From Teredinibacter purpureus (lineage in GTDB: Bacteria; Pseudomonadota; Gammaproteobacteria; Pseudomonadales; Cellvibrionaceae), in NCBI RefSeq assembly GCF_014217335.1, contig NZ_CP060093.1:124001-188000 (forward strand): 64,000 nucleotides of DNA. Direction: 5' to 3'. The position numbers and the translations under genes were made by a program. Shown here one piece after another: positions 1 to 9,127 of the stretch (position 1 is its first letter; each line of letters begins with the position of its first letter). The notes under the pieces were generated by a model. That model was given only the letters and a program-made list of their open reading frames with translations, was not told where the DNA came from and ran no database searches.

Positions 1-79
1 GACTGAGCCGCGCATATATTTTGTGAATAACGTTTCTTTCACGGTGAATTACCCATTAAGTTAACATGGGTCCAATTAT

Positions 80-97
80 ACCGTAAGCGCTTACGGT
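80..97. promoter_or_regulatory. 18-bp perfect palindrome, operator-like
   Basis: The sequence accgtaagcgcttacggt is its own reverse complement over 18 bp. It lies just past the stop codon of the small minus-strand gene at 104-283. No T-run follows on either strand, so a rho-independent terminator is unlikely. An operator or a recombination site is more plausible; the function is inferred only from symmetry. Confidence 0.4.
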
Positions 98-103
98 GAC
101 AAC

Positions 104-283
104 CTACGTGTTGAATTTGATGCCTCTTTTTTCATAAAGTTTTTTTGCTAGGTTGCGCACCTCGACAGCATCATCTTTATGCATCACTACTTTAAGATTC
201 GACAGGCCAGCATCACGAATTCTCTGTTCACGAGTTTTCATTCTGTCTTTAGCTGTGTAATCGTAATTTTTATCTTTACTCAT
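104..283 (-). CDS. Small basic protein, possible ribbon-helix-helix DNA-binding protein
   Basis: This is a 59-residue ORF starting at an ATG and ending in TAG. It has a basic, helical N-terminal half, then a short predicted strand (LKVVMHKDD) followed by a helix (AVEVRNLAKKLYEKRG). Strand-then-helix order in a protein this short would suit a ribbon-helix-helix repressor, but no family is firmly recognised. It begins 12 nt after the stop of the tyrosine recombinase gene on the same strand, so it is probably co-transcribed as the last gene of that unit. A perfect palindrome lies directly downstream at 80-97. Confidence 0.5.
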   Translation of the reverse strand: MSKDKNYDYTAKDRMKTREQRIRDAGLSNLKVVMHKDDAVEVRNLAKKLYEKRGIKFNT

Positions 284-295
284 TTAATTTGAACC

Positions 296-1039
296 CTAAT
301 ACATTTTCTTAGAAGCGTTAATAACCTCAGCTTTGGTTGGCATCAAATAGGGCTGAATAGATGTTAAATTCTGGCTACGCATTAGCTCTACAATATCATC
401 ATAGAATTCATGCTCTTCAGCCTTCCTATCAAGAATATTTGCTAGTTCGTTGGCAAAGTATTTCCGCCCACTATGTGAACTGTAGTCAGTGTCCTCACCA
501 AATGCTCTTTTGTAAAATCGCTTAAAAGCTCTCTCCAAAACATCACATGCCTTGTATTCAGTCGTTACCTTGTTCTTGCCTTCCCCTTTAGTCCTCTTCT
601 TAATGCTCATCGCAAACCTTCTTCCGGTTTCCGTCAAAAACACCTTACTATTAGGTTTTAGGCCTTTATATTTATTTAAATCATCAGTAATCATATGTTT
701 CTTTTTAAGCCGATACTCGAAGTAATTATCAAGCGCCTCTTGAAACTTTTTGTTTCTCGGAAAGATTGCTCCTGATCTTCCAGATTTGGTGAATTCACCA
801 GGTATCCAACCCTCTAATAAATATGATCCATCTTCCGCAATTATGTGCCTCACTTCAATATTTGCGATTTCGGAAACGCGTAACCCTGTCGTTGCAGAGC
901 ACAATATCAATGCTGCGTCTCTTTCTGGTGTTCGACCTGAACCTTTAGCAACCATAACTGCATGCTTTAGATGTGGTTTTGTGAAGGCTGGCGCGCCATC
1001 TTCACCTCGTGGTGCGGGAAAATACCGCTTTTCTCTCAT
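296..1039 (-). CDS. Tyrosine recombinase, catalytic core only
   Basis: The 247-aa product carries the hallmarks of the tyrosine recombinase (phage integrase) catalytic domain. These are a box I arginine in TTGLRVSEIA (about residues 50-59), a box II H-x-x-R in SSHSGRKYFANE, and a C-terminal tyrosine in SIQPYLMP about 15 residues from the end. Usual integrases are 300-450 aa with an N-terminal SAM-like core-binding domain. Here the protein starts almost directly at the catalytic domain, so it is a minimal or truncated integrase. Its upstream neighbour is the HNH gene, with a 13-bp palindrome between them at 1062-1089. It could mediate integration or inversion of this cargo segment, but no attachment site pair is visible. 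Confidence 0.8.
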   Translation of the reverse strand: MREKRYFPAPRGEDGAPAFTKPHLKHAVMVAKGSGRTPERDAALILCSATTGLRVSEIANIEVRHIIAEDGSYLLEGWIPGEFTKSGRSGAIFPRNKKFQEALDNYFEYRLKKKHMITDDLNKYKGLKPNSKVFLTETGRRFAMSIKKRTKGEGKNKVTTEYKACDVLERAFKRFYKRAFGEDTDYSSHSGRKYFANELANILDRKAEEHEFYDDIVELMRSQNLTSIQPYLMPTKAEVINASKKMY

Positions 1040-1061
1040 AACGGAAATAACCTTTTAAAGC

Positions 1062-1089
1062 ATCAATTCCTATATGTATAGGAATTGAT
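1062..1089. repeat. Perfect 13-bp inverted repeat with 2-nt spacer
   Basis: Left arm atcaattcctata (1062-1074) and right arm tataggaattgat (1077-1089) are exact reverse complements separated by TG. The left arm overlaps the TGA stop of the HNH gene, and the element sits just upstream of the tyrosine recombinase gene. It could be a recombinase core site, an operator or an AT-rich terminator; the sequence alone does not decide. Confidence 0.5.
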
Positions 1090-1647
1090 CAATAAGGTCA
1101 AGAAAATACCCACGAAATATGAACTTATCGGAAATCGCTGATACTCCTCTAAGCAGGAATCCAACGTCCTAAACAACAACGCTTCACGTGGATCGTGTAA
1201 CAAGGATATTTGTTGATACTGTTTTGTAACTTTGGACTCAAGCCTCAGCGGAATCCCTTCTTTAAGCATAATCGAATGAACATCTATTAAGCGCAGATAT
1301 TCGAAATCCTTTTCATCCAAATCATAGCGCTTACGGCCATCAGGGTATTTTTCTACAAGGTTATGGCACCGCCGGCACAGCGTAACCAACATCTTTTCGT
1401 TCTTACCCTCTAGGACCTCCAAATCATAGCTACGATGATGGACGTCCATTTCGATACGCTTACCGTTCGCTGTGCATATTTTGCATGTCCGCTGATCGCG
1501 CTCAAAAACCCACTTTTTTATTTTCCCCCAGAGCGATGCATTAAGATAGCGATCATACTCAAGTAACGTTAAATCACGCAGCCCCTCCTTTGCCAAACGT
1601 TTATACACCTTATCAAGGGTTGGCTGGACTGTTTCTATCAGTGTCAC
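1063..1647 (-). CDS. HNH endonuclease
   Basis: The 194-aa product has a clear HNH nuclease core. C55-x2-C58 and C91-x2-C94-H95 form a structural zinc site, and DVHHRSYD with H70-H71 provides the catalytic histidine, within about residues 45-105. The N-terminal 40 and C-terminal 85 residues are not recognised. The start is a GTG inside a GTGA overlap with the stop of the upstream membrane-protein gene, with AGAG about nine bases before it, so the two are translationally coupled. Co-translation of a nuclease with a membrane protein of unknown function suggests an effector-sensor pair, which is inference. HNH domains also occur in restriction enzymes and homing endonucleases. Confidence 0.8.
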   Translation of the reverse strand: MTLIETVQPTLDKVYKRLAKEGLRDLTLLEYDRYLNASLWGKIKKWVFERDQRTCKICTANGKRIEMDVHHRSYDLEVLEGKNEKMLVTLCRRCHNLVEKYPDGRKRYDLDEKDFEYLRLIDVHSIMLKEGIPLRLESKVTKQYQQISLLHDPREALLFRTLDSCLEEYQRFPISSYFVGIFLTLLINSYTYRN

Positions 1648-3173
1648 AAAGAATACTCTTCAGTTGCAGGCGTATTACCTATTAGGCGTTTCTGAATACC
1701 CATCGTGCATGATTCAATCTCTTGGTCACTAAACCGTGACCCAGATAAGTCCGAGACTTCAGCTGCAAACTCTACCAAAATTTGACTGGCTGCCGCGGGC
1801 TTATCAAACGACGAGGATGACCAAGAAACGTATGTTTTCGAAATCAGTAAATGCCCTGCACTATCTTTAACAGTTAAAAGAGGACTGAGAGCACGCATTG
1901 CATAGGTAAAGTATTCTTCTTTCCTTGTGCACCAAACTCGAGAAATATCAAGCAGTCCATCCTGAAGGTATACCTTCACTCCCACCCTCTTGTTGCCATC
2001 CGACAGGTCGCAAGCATAAAGAACGATGTAGGCTATTTGATCTCTCAAGGTAAGCCAAACCTCATCGATCGATTTGTCAGGCGTCCCGTATATAGTTAAG
2101 TGGTTTCCGTCCCTTAAAGATAGTAAGCGATTGATATGATGGCCAAACTGTTGACCTAGGCGACCATTGTAATAATTTAAATCATTAACGCTCATAGAGG
2201 ACACGTCGCCAAATAGAAAATCTCCCTTGGTAACATGCTCTGTAGATTTAAGCTGATTCAATTCTTTAATTGATTTTTCAATGTACAAAACAATACTGGC
2301 AACCGCGGGGGAATCATGATCATCAATCTTCCCTCCATCCATACTGTATATTACGTGAGACAATGATTGATCTTTCGGGAAACCATCTAATTGATCTTTT
2401 AATGCTCGGTAAAGTCTGTCGATAAAACGGTTATCACCATTCAATAACACCGTCAGCTTTGAAGACAAGTACTCCAAGGCATCTTGTTTATCTCGCTCGG
2501 CCTTACGAACAGAAATAGCTGCAGGCATAAAGCGAAGCCAGGACGTCGGCGTAAATTGTAGCCCTATAAAATATCCTATAAATACAAATAGAAAAAAAGA
2601 AATGGTTTTAACCACTAAGAGCTGGTCACTAGGGGTTAATTGGATAAGTCCGTAGGAAAAAATGGCGGAGACAAAGCAAGTAGCAAACCTAAACTCCTTA
2701 TACATTGTCTTGCTATGAGAATTAACCTCTGCCCGGCTTTTCATCACTCGCTTCACGTCATAATCATGGATATCAAGCTTGTGGAGTTTTTGGATATCAT
2801 CCTCTAGAAAAATTGGAGTGTGAATCTCAAGCCGAAAATTATCGAGTGGTAATGACGTTTTAAGTCCAGGATAGATATCCCGTTCCACTATGTTCAAATC
2901 AGCTAAAGTACAAGACATAGGTGATTTACGCATTTCCGGAGATTCGACATTAAGCCCAAATCGACCCCAGAAATGACTTCTCCGCTTACAATCCTCTAGG
3001 ACCAAAGGATCATCCTCCCTTAGATCACAATGTGTTTCTCCGTACACACGTATTTTGTGATGTTCCGCTACAGGGAAAATAAGTTTGTATGCCTGAATAA
3101 GTAGATTTACGAGCAAAGTCCCATATTTTTTATCATGCCACTCCGAGTTAACGCCTGCCCCTGCAGATCGCAT
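1644..3173 (-). CDS. Two-helix membrane protein of unknown function
   Basis: I do not recognise this 509-aa protein. It has about 160 soluble N-terminal residues, two closely spaced hydrophobic helices at about 162-179 and 185-206 (FRFATCFVSAIFSYG; ISFFLFVFIGYFIG), and a soluble C-terminal half of about 300 residues. With a short hairpin loop, both soluble parts should face the same side, probably the cytoplasm. No catalytic motif is evident. It precedes the HNH nuclease gene with a 4-nt overlap and follows a 50-aa gene whose stop lies about 20 nt upstream, so the three form one unit. The genomic setting between a recombinase and a helicase/ATPase operon suggests defence. The ATG at 3173 has only a weak ribosome site. 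Confidence 0.7.
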   Translation of the reverse strand: MRSAGAGVNSEWHDKKYGTLLVNLLIQAYKLIFPVAEHHKIRVYGETHCDLREDDPLVLEDCKRRSHFWGRFGLNVESPEMRKSPMSCTLADLNIVERDIYPGLKTSLPLDNFRLEIHTPIFLEDDIQKLHKLDIHDYDVKRVMKSRAEVNSHSKTMYKEFRFATCFVSAIFSYGLIQLTPSDQLLVVKTISFFLFVFIGYFIGLQFTPTSWLRFMPAAISVRKAERDKQDALEYLSSKLTVLLNGDNRFIDRLYRALKDQLDGFPKDQSLSHVIYSMDGGKIDDHDSPAVASIVLYIEKSIKELNQLKSTEHVTKGDFLFGDVSSMSVNDLNYYNGRLGQQFGHHINRLLSLRDGNHLTIYGTPDKSIDEVWLTLRDQIAYIVLYACDLSDGNKRVGVKVYLQDGLLDISRVWCTRKEEYFTYAMRALSPLLTVKDSAGHLLISKTYVSWSSSSFDKPAAASQILVEFAAEVSDLSGSRFSDQEIESCTMGIQKRLIGNTPATEEYSL

Positions 3174-3193
3174 ATATGAATATGATCGAAGCC

Positions 3194-3346
3194 TTAACTT
3201 GTCAGTAGTGGGATTGATGATTGTTTTTGCCTATCAGGAAATAAGCGAACATCTACACCCGAATGGGTGTGGGAGATTTTTATATATGTGTCTTCATCAG
3301 ACCATTCAAGTCCACGCTTTAAATTACGCCTTACCCAATCATTCAT
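3194..3346 (-). CDS. 50-aa hypothetical protein
   Basis: This short ORF starts at an ATG preceded by AAAGGTG at suitable spacing and ends with TAA. It encodes a basic N-terminus (MNDWVRRNLKRGLEW), an acidic middle and a polar tail. No family is recognised. It lies 22 nt after the helicase stop and about 20 nt before the membrane-protein gene on the same strand, so it bridges the two cargo operons. The good ribosome site and fitting gap support it, though its size leaves doubt. Confidence 0.45.
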   Translation of the reverse strand: MNDWVRRNLKRGLEWSDEDTYIKISHTHSGVDVRLFPDRQKQSSIPLLTS

Positions 3347-3368
3347 AAACTATATGCACCTTTATGCC

Positions 3369-5531
3369 TTATTTCTTAGGTTCATCTATAAGGGATTGTA
3401 AATATCGTGAGGCATTAAGGACATCTAGCTTTTCGGTGACAAATGCATGCCTAATTGTGGGGTCGCTCAAATGACAATCAAATTTACCAAGCGGCTGGCA
3501 TTCAATTTGTTCGGTAATGCCATCTGGAGAATTTAAGAGTTCGAGCAACTCTAATGATAAAACTTTTAATTCTGTGGGCCTTTCTAGGACCACGCACGGC
3601 CCCATTCGATCGGCAGCTCGCCCTGTGAGGCTTAAACAAACCTTGATAGTTTCAAGTATTCGGTCATTTTCCCAAATAAACCAATAACCATACTCTCCAT
3701 CTTCAACCAGGCAGGTGGTATTAATCGACTTAGTTTCAAAATATGTGCGGGCCGCCCCCATAAGCTCCGCAGATATGTCATCGCAATACGCAGGAACCTC
3801 TTTATTTTGGTACAGATGAAACATTCTTTGCCGAATAACCCGATGGACCGGTGCAGGCTCACCCCCGAAAGTAGGAGCTTGTCCTTTTCGTGCCCTTGAG
3901 AGCATCATAGTGTTTGTACTTACATCGATGGACTGTACTGACCAGCGACGACCACCGAATAAAAGAAGCTGCCCAACGACATAGGGAGTAGTAACAGGTA
4001 ATGTACCAAGCGTTTTACCCTCAGCAACTAATCTATATTCTTCTGGAACCTCAAACGCAGTGTAAAAAGTATGACTGCTAACAATCTTTTCCCCCTCTAA
4101 ACCAACAATCAGCTCGCCATCAGCTAATTGGTTAAGAACATCCGCCTCCCCTAGATCTCGAAGTATTTGAGCGAAATCAGAAGCATCCATCCCCTTCCAT
4201 GGCCCCTTTTTACACAAAACCTTGTATGCGACTGAAGCTGTAATCCCACCGGTAAACGCGATCATAGATAGAAGTTGTTGGATGAGCGTTGAAAGATGTA
4301 ATGCTGATTGATCGGGAGGTTCGATCCATCGCTCCAGCATAAGCCCAATGACTGCAACCGCTTGGAACAGCTCTATTTCTAATAGGTCAACGGGACACGG
4401 GTTTTTCTTTCTACTATGAGATTCAATAAGTACACGAAGTATCGATGGGGAACCTTCGCGCCTTCCAGACCGGCCAAGTCTTTGTCGAACACTGCTAGCG
4501 TTTGACGGAGCCCCCATCTGTGAGACTGAAACAACATCACCTATGTCCAGACCTAGTTCGAGCGTAGATGTGGCCACTGCCGTGGTGGGCTTCCCCCCTT
4601 CTTTGAGACGTCGTTCAATGAAATGCCTTGCATCACGACTTAAAGAGCCGTGATGGGCAAAAAACTCTACCGGTAGGCTGGAGGTTTCGCACGCCTTGGC
4701 TAACAAATCGGTCACCTCTTCTACGGTTCGACGACTATTGCCAAACACAAGGTTATTAGTACCGCGCAACCACTTGAAAAGATCCAATGACATTTCATGT
4801 ATAGCAGGCAAATCACCTTTTTTGGGGAGGTAGGATTTGATCTGTAATTTTAGATTTAGTCCTTCACCAGTGACATCCAAGTGAATACCCTCGACCGATC
4901 CATCAGGCCTTAAGTACTTCAATGCCATATTCGGATCACCAATGGTCGCTGATAATGCAATTCTGCGGAGTGACTTACCCAGACATTCCTCAAGACGAGT
5001 AATCAGGCTCAGTAACTGCATTCCTCTCTCGGTACCAATAAAGGCATGGAACTCATCTATAACAATGAACTGTAAATGGCCTATCTTTGATTTGAGTTCA
5101 TGTGGCTTATTGACGAACATCGCCTCCAGAGATTCTGGGGTGATAAGCAATATGCCATCAGGAGCTTTCCAAGCACGCTTCTTTACGCTTTGACTAACAT
5201 CCCCATGCCATGGAGTAATAGATGTGCGTGCGCTCTCACAGAGCAGGGAGAGACGGTTGTACTGATCGTTAATCAAGGCTTTTAACGGACTCAAACAGAG
5301 CGCTCCGAAACCGGCATCCGAATGAGAGTCCTGCAGCCAACTCACGATTGGTAAAAAAGCAGCTTCAGTTTTGCCGCCGGCCGTAGGAGCAGTTATAAGA
5401 AGATCGCCTTCGCCCTGAAGAATGATTGGTGTGGCTTGCTCCTGGACAGCTCTCAGGGAGTTCCATCCCTGCTTGTAAACCCAGCGCTGAACCCCGGTGC
5501 TCAATAAGTCAAAACTGCTTGAATCACCCAT
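3369..5531 (-). CDS. Lhr/BrxHI-like superfamily II helicase
   Basis: The 720-aa protein is an ATP-dependent DEAD/H helicase of the Lhr type. Visible motifs are motif I TAPTAGGKTEA (47-57), SPLKAL (81-86), ITPESLE (130-136), a DEFH box (159-162), motif III SATIGDP (194-200), and motifs V and VI in TSTLELGLDIGD and QRLGRSGRR (350-358). The C-terminal 350 residues should contain the winged-helix and Lhr-core regions. BREX type 2 uses a similar helicase (BrxHI) next to BrxD. It is the third gene of an operon, starting 4 nt after the ATPase gene stop, behind a TerB-domain protein. It presumably translocates on nucleic acid and remodels it for the system. DNA repair is an alternative role. Confidence 0.85.
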   Translation of the reverse strand: MGDSSSFDLLSTGVQRWVYKQGWNSLRAVQEQATPIILQGEGDLLITAPTAGGKTEAAFLPIVSWLQDSHSDAGFGALCLSPLKALINDQYNRLSLLCESARTSITPWHGDVSQSVKKRAWKAPDGILLITPESLEAMFVNKPHELKSKIGHLQFIVIDEFHAFIGTERGMQLLSLITRLEECLGKSLRRIALSATIGDPNMALKYLRPDGSVEGIHLDVTGEGLNLKLQIKSYLPKKGDLPAIHEMSLDLFKWLRGTNNLVFGNSRRTVEEVTDLLAKACETSSLPVEFFAHHGSLSRDARHFIERRLKEGGKPTTAVATSTLELGLDIGDVVSVSQMGAPSNASSVRQRLGRSGRREGSPSILRVLIESHSRKKNPCPVDLLEIELFQAVAVIGLMLERWIEPPDQSALHLSTLIQQLLSMIAFTGGITASVAYKVLCKKGPWKGMDASDFAQILRDLGEADVLNQLADGELIVGLEGEKIVSSHTFYTAFEVPEEYRLVAEGKTLGTLPVTTPYVVGQLLLFGGRRWSVQSIDVSTNTMMLSRARKGQAPTFGGEPAPVHRVIRQRMFHLYQNKEVPAYCDDISAELMGAARTYFETKSINTTCLVEDGEYGYWFIWENDRILETIKVCLSLTGRAADRMGPCVVLERPTELKVLSLELLELLNSPDGITEQIECQPLGKFDCHLSDPTIRHAFVTEKLDVLNASRYLQSLIDEPKK

Positions 5532-5535
5532 AGCC

Positions 5536-6837
5536 TTACAACGTAAAACTCTTTAGGTCATCTGAGTCAGTCGTATCATCACCCGGATCAGCATCTATCT
5601 GTATTTGATCAATAAAATCAGTCCAGCTCTTATCTGGATATTGATCAAGCATGGATAATAAGTTTACAAACCCTCTAATCGTTTCCCGTGGTGTTTTGAA
5701 GTAGGCTGACCCGATCGTTTTCTGGCAATGATCCATAAATGCCTTAAGCCCCTCATCGGTGATCAAATGTGTGGATTGTTCACCTGCAGCAAAAACATTC
5801 CGAATATTGGAGAGTAATAAATAGAGCTCCTCGGGGGTGAGGTTTTGAAGATGAATAGTGGGCTGATTGTAATCAACCAAGCCTGATTGCTCCGCGAATC
5901 GATTTGGTGACAGTCGCGAGGCAAGAGCGTCGTAGGAACATAGCCCTCTCCTCGGATCAAATAACGCTTCTGGAGTAATGCCAATCAATACCCCCAAACC
6001 CTCAGTGCTGGAGTTCGACTGTAAAGTATCATTGAGGATTGTCAGTACAAGCTCATAGTTTGAGGTGCGTGACTGTGCGTGTGTAATTTTGAACAAGTTG
6101 ACGGCTTCGTCCAGCATAACCAAAAGTCCACCTTGCCCAGCAATTCGCAAAAACTTGGAAAGCAGCTTAATGGCATCGTAAATTGTTTTGTCTTCAATAA
6201 TCGTGCGGACATCTCCTAACTCGTTTCTTGCATCCGTTTTCGCTGAAAATTCCCCTTTCAACCAACGTAATGCTGATTGTTTAAGGGCATCATTTCCCTG
6301 TTCATGAGCCCGACAGTAATGACCAATAACCCGAGCAAAGTCATAGCCAGCAACGAGTTCTCTTAGTGGCGACAATTTCTGATCGATAAGTGTTTCGACA
6401 TCTACCCCCTCCTCCGATGCCTCGGCGAGAGAATCCCCGACGAACATGTCAATGATCGCAGGTAGAGCACCCCCGTCAGGTCTACTACGGGTAGATAGAT
6501 TACTCACCAATTCAGAGTACAAATTTCTAGCTTGCCCGCCGCTCGCAACTAACCGCCTCTCCGGAGAAAAATCTGCATGCATTGTTACCAGCTTCTTTTC
6601 AAAGCCAAGTTTTCTTACCAGGTGCATGAAGAAGGTTTTACCCGAACCATAATCACCTACCACCATCTTGAAAACAGACGACCCATCAGCGATTGATTCG
6701 ATACTGCGAATCATTGCTTTAATCTCTGGCGCGCGCCCAACCTGGATATATTGAATTCCTTGGGAGGGGACGACTCCGGCACTCAATGCGCGGAGGATAC
6801 CGTCTCTGACTTTCGGACGAATTTTTGGTGCTGACAT
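5536..6837 (-). CDS. BrxD-like P-loop ATPase (DUF2791 type)
   Basis: The 433-aa product is a STAND/AAA-like ATPase resembling BrxD of BREX type 2. Walker A is GDYGSGKT (61-68) and Walker B is LLVMLDEAVNLF (238-249). It shows the family's opening pattern in which a conserved GIQYIQVGRAPE stretch precedes the P-loop. The ATG at 6837 is preceded by GGGGAAGAG and leaves a 19-nt gap to the TerB gene. An upstream in-frame TTG at 6900 would overlap that gene by 44 bp and lacks a comparable site, so I prefer 6837. BrxD-type ATPases pair with Lhr-like helicases, and the helicase gene follows after 4 nt. No BREX core gene is present. It probably acts as a switch or loader for the helicase, which is inference. 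Confidence 0.85.
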   Translation of the reverse strand: MSAPKIRPKVRDGILRALSAGVVPSQGIQYIQVGRAPEIKAMIRSIESIADGSSVFKMVVGDYGSGKTFFMHLVRKLGFEKKLVTMHADFSPERRLVASGGQARNLYSELVSNLSTRSRPDGGALPAIIDMFVGDSLAEASEEGVDVETLIDQKLSPLRELVAGYDFARVIGHYCRAHEQGNDALKQSALRWLKGEFSAKTDARNELGDVRTIIEDKTIYDAIKLLSKFLRIAGQGGLLVMLDEAVNLFKITHAQSRTSNYELVLTILNDTLQSNSSTEGLGVLIGITPEALFDPRRGLCSYDALASRLSPNRFAEQSGLVDYNQPTIHLQNLTPEELYLLLSNIRNVFAAGEQSTHLITDEGLKAFMDHCQKTIGSAYFKTPRETIRGFVNLLSMLDQYPDKSWTDFIDQIQIDADPGDDTTDSDDLKSFTL

Positions 6838-6856
6838 GCTGCTCTTCCCCGTAAAT

Positions 6857-9124
6857 TTAGGCTGGTAAAACGTCGTGATAAATCTCGACAGTTTCTCCAA
6901 TCTCTAATAAGCCATCCCCTAAAGCATCGAAGGCAGCGTTATTTATTGTTTCAAGGGCCCCATCTGATAGGAGCTCTAATTCTTGGCATTTAGTCTTAAC
7001 AGTGCTCATTGGCCACTCATCACTGGTTAATAGCCAGGCCATCAAGGCTTGGTGTTTGTGATCTAGCAATTTTCCATACCAATGACCATTACCATCATTC
7101 GACTGTTTGCCCAATACTTCGGTATCGCTATCTTGGTCTTCCTCTTCAACAAATATCTTGCTTAGTACGCTTTGAATTTCCTGTGTGGATTCGCTATGTG
7201 CCTTTAGCGCAGCCTCATCAAGTACAACACCTGCAGGTGGCGCCTTTTCATTTACTGTTGGGGCTGATATTTGAGCGATATTATTCACGCTACTAGAGGA
7301 AGATGAGTGAAGCATGCCACTCACTAGCTCTGGCTCTAGACCGAGCTGACTAAAGAGTTTTTCAAGTTGTTTTATTTCGGATTTAGAAAGATGATCATCA
7401 GCCAAAGCCAAACTTATGAGGGTTTTCGCAAGTTCATCGCGCTGAGCATCACTTAATTGATCGATTTGTTTTTTAAGTCCAGCCGTACTTGGCGGGTGGC
7501 TTAACCGCCACTCTAAGTAATTAATAAGATAGATTCTTTCAGAGGCGTTTGGATGCGCATTGATAACCTTAACTAATATGGCTTTTTCACGTGTATGAAC
7601 CTCACCATCAGCCATAGCAAGTAAACTCCCCAACTGAACACAAAGAGCAACCCAAAGGCCTTCAGGTGAAAGAGATTCAATACGTGAAGACTTGTACACA
7701 GCCACTCTATCGGCATACTTTAGGGTCACTGAATTGATCAATGGATCAGGCGCCATACTAAACCCGCAGGTTTCAAGTGCTGACGCGATTTGCTTCAATT
7801 GCGATTTTGTTGCTTTATCGTTAAGTTCAATGCCCATAAGGGATGCGATTGCTCCCAATTCAGGCATGTTGTGCTTTTCAAAGAAAGCGGTAATGCTTTG
7901 AACCAGCTTTTTGAGTTTGGGAACCGAGTCAGTTGGAATTCCCGGAGGCCATGCGGCCAGTATTCCTGCTGTATCTTTTTTAGCAACGGACTTTGCTAGT
8001 AATCGCAATGACGGAATAACTTCCTCATAGATGGCAACCAAGGCCGTCATCGGTCTCTTCAATCCCGTTGGGTCACACCACTCGGCCGGTACCGGAAGTT
8101 CCGCAACATCATGAAGCTCATTTGACGCCGGAGTTATCGTCAGGCTCAGCTTAGTTTTGCATGACGGAACCGTCACGCCGCCTTTTGTAGCCGTATCGTA
8201 AACTGCCCTGAATAATGAGCGTAAAATTGGGTAGTGCTCGCGAACTGTCTTCGTTCGGCTTACAGGACCATACCCAAGAAGCCAGTGCAGAGCCCAATCG
8301 GCGTCAAGAGGGCCAGACTCCGAGTTGTTTCCCACTTTTGCGATCGCATATTTTGCAGCAAGTGGATTAGTTGGAGGAAAGGCCACTTTTCGTTCGTTGA
8401 TGCGATCGGGCCAGAATAGAATATAGATCGTGTCTAATAGTTGGTTTGAGTAACTATCGAAGCTGCGATTGCCAGCGAAAAGCCCTCTCAGACGTTTTAT
8501 TTCAACAACAACGTCATGTAAGTTTTGATCTTTGTCTGAGTCGTTTTTGGCATCTCGAAGTACATACCGTTCAAACCCGTAAAAATAGAGAAAAACATAT
8601 CCCATTTCCTCTCCAAGAGTCTCATTGTTCCCCCGATCTCCAGACAACCACTCTAAGTATCTAAAACGCTGTGTGGGTGAAATTGAGGAATAACCCGGCC
8701 AATATCCAAGGGGATCGGTGACCTTCGCTTTCTGGACTACCAGCTTTGGATTAATTACGGCCGGCTCTTCCATAGGCCCAGAGGTTGAACCGACATAAAC
8801 CAATCCTTCAATGTCATGGCCATGAATAACTATGGACTCTCCTTTTGATAGAAATCGGCACTTTGATTTATTTCTTTGAGGAATTGTGTATTGGGTCTGT
8901 GCAACAGATACCGTCACAGATGTATGCGAGATCTCTTCGTCCTCTGCTTGAGGTGTTTTTGCGCCAAGCTTAGATTTAAACACGATAATCAATACCGCGG
9001 GAAACCCAACAACTAAAACAATAGCCGCCCAATCCGTGCTGTAGCTTCCAATGATCCCTATTGCTATGAGCAGTAAGAACAACCCAAATATTGCATACAA
9101 AACTTTCTTCAAAAATATTTTCAA
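6857..9124 (-). CDS. Membrane-anchored TerB-N/TerB/TerB-C protein
   Basis: The 755-aa protein begins with two membrane helices (about 7-28 and 31-48), then a TerB-N domain (about 70-300; GLVYVGS, then PGYSSISPTQRFRYLEWLSG). A TerB helical bundle carries acidic turns ADGEVHTREKA (about 500) and ADDHLSKSEI (about 571), possible metal sites. A TerB-C region occupies about 680-755. TerB proteins belong to the tellurite/stress Ter system; TerB-N/TerB-C fusions have been linked by comparative genomics to helicase and ATPase partners predicted to process DNA. The start is TTG at 9124 with GAGGGG nine bases upstream; a stop lies two codons before it. It is the first large gene of the operon and may anchor the ATPase and helicase at the membrane. 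Confidence 0.8.
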   Translation of the reverse strand: MKIFLKKVLYAIFGLFLLLIAIGIIGSYSTDWAAIVLVVGFPAVLIIVFKSKLGAKTPQAEDEEISHTSVTVSVAQTQYTIPQRNKSKCRFLSKGESIVIHGHDIEGLVYVGSTSGPMEEPAVINPKLVVQKAKVTDPLGYWPGYSSISPTQRFRYLEWLSGDRGNNETLGEEMGYVFLYFYGFERYVLRDAKNDSDKDQNLHDVVVEIKRLRGLFAGNRSFDSYSNQLLDTIYILFWPDRINERKVAFPPTNPLAAKYAIAKVGNNSESGPLDADWALHWLLGYGPVSRTKTVREHYPILRSLFRAVYDTATKGGVTVPSCKTKLSLTITPASNELHDVAELPVPAEWCDPTGLKRPMTALVAIYEEVIPSLRLLAKSVAKKDTAGILAAWPPGIPTDSVPKLKKLVQSITAFFEKHNMPELGAIASLMGIELNDKATKSQLKQIASALETCGFSMAPDPLINSVTLKYADRVAVYKSSRIESLSPEGLWVALCVQLGSLLAMADGEVHTREKAILVKVINAHPNASERIYLINYLEWRLSHPPSTAGLKKQIDQLSDAQRDELAKTLISLALADDHLSKSEIKQLEKLFSQLGLEPELVSGMLHSSSSSSVNNIAQISAPTVNEKAPPAGVVLDEAALKAHSESTQEIQSVLSKIFVEEEDQDSDTEVLGKQSNDGNGHWYGKLLDHKHQALMAWLLTSDEWPMSTVKTKCQELELLSDGALETINNAAFDALGDGLLEIGETVEIYHDVLPA

Positions 9125-9127
9125 TGC

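Noticed and set aside
750..1058. 102-codon plus-strand ORF opposite the tyrosine recombinase
   Set aside because: The recombinase frame has all catalytic motifs; the opposite frame has no recognisable features.
3369..9124. Calling the TerB-ATPase-helicase operon a BREX type 2 locus
   Set aside because: BrxD-like and BrxHI-like proteins are present, but PglZ, BrxC/PglY, PglW and PglX are absent from the surroundings.
6857..9124. Tellurite resistance operon
   Set aside because: Only TerB-type domains occur; TerC, TerD and TerE partners are missing and the neighbours are a helicase and an ATPase.
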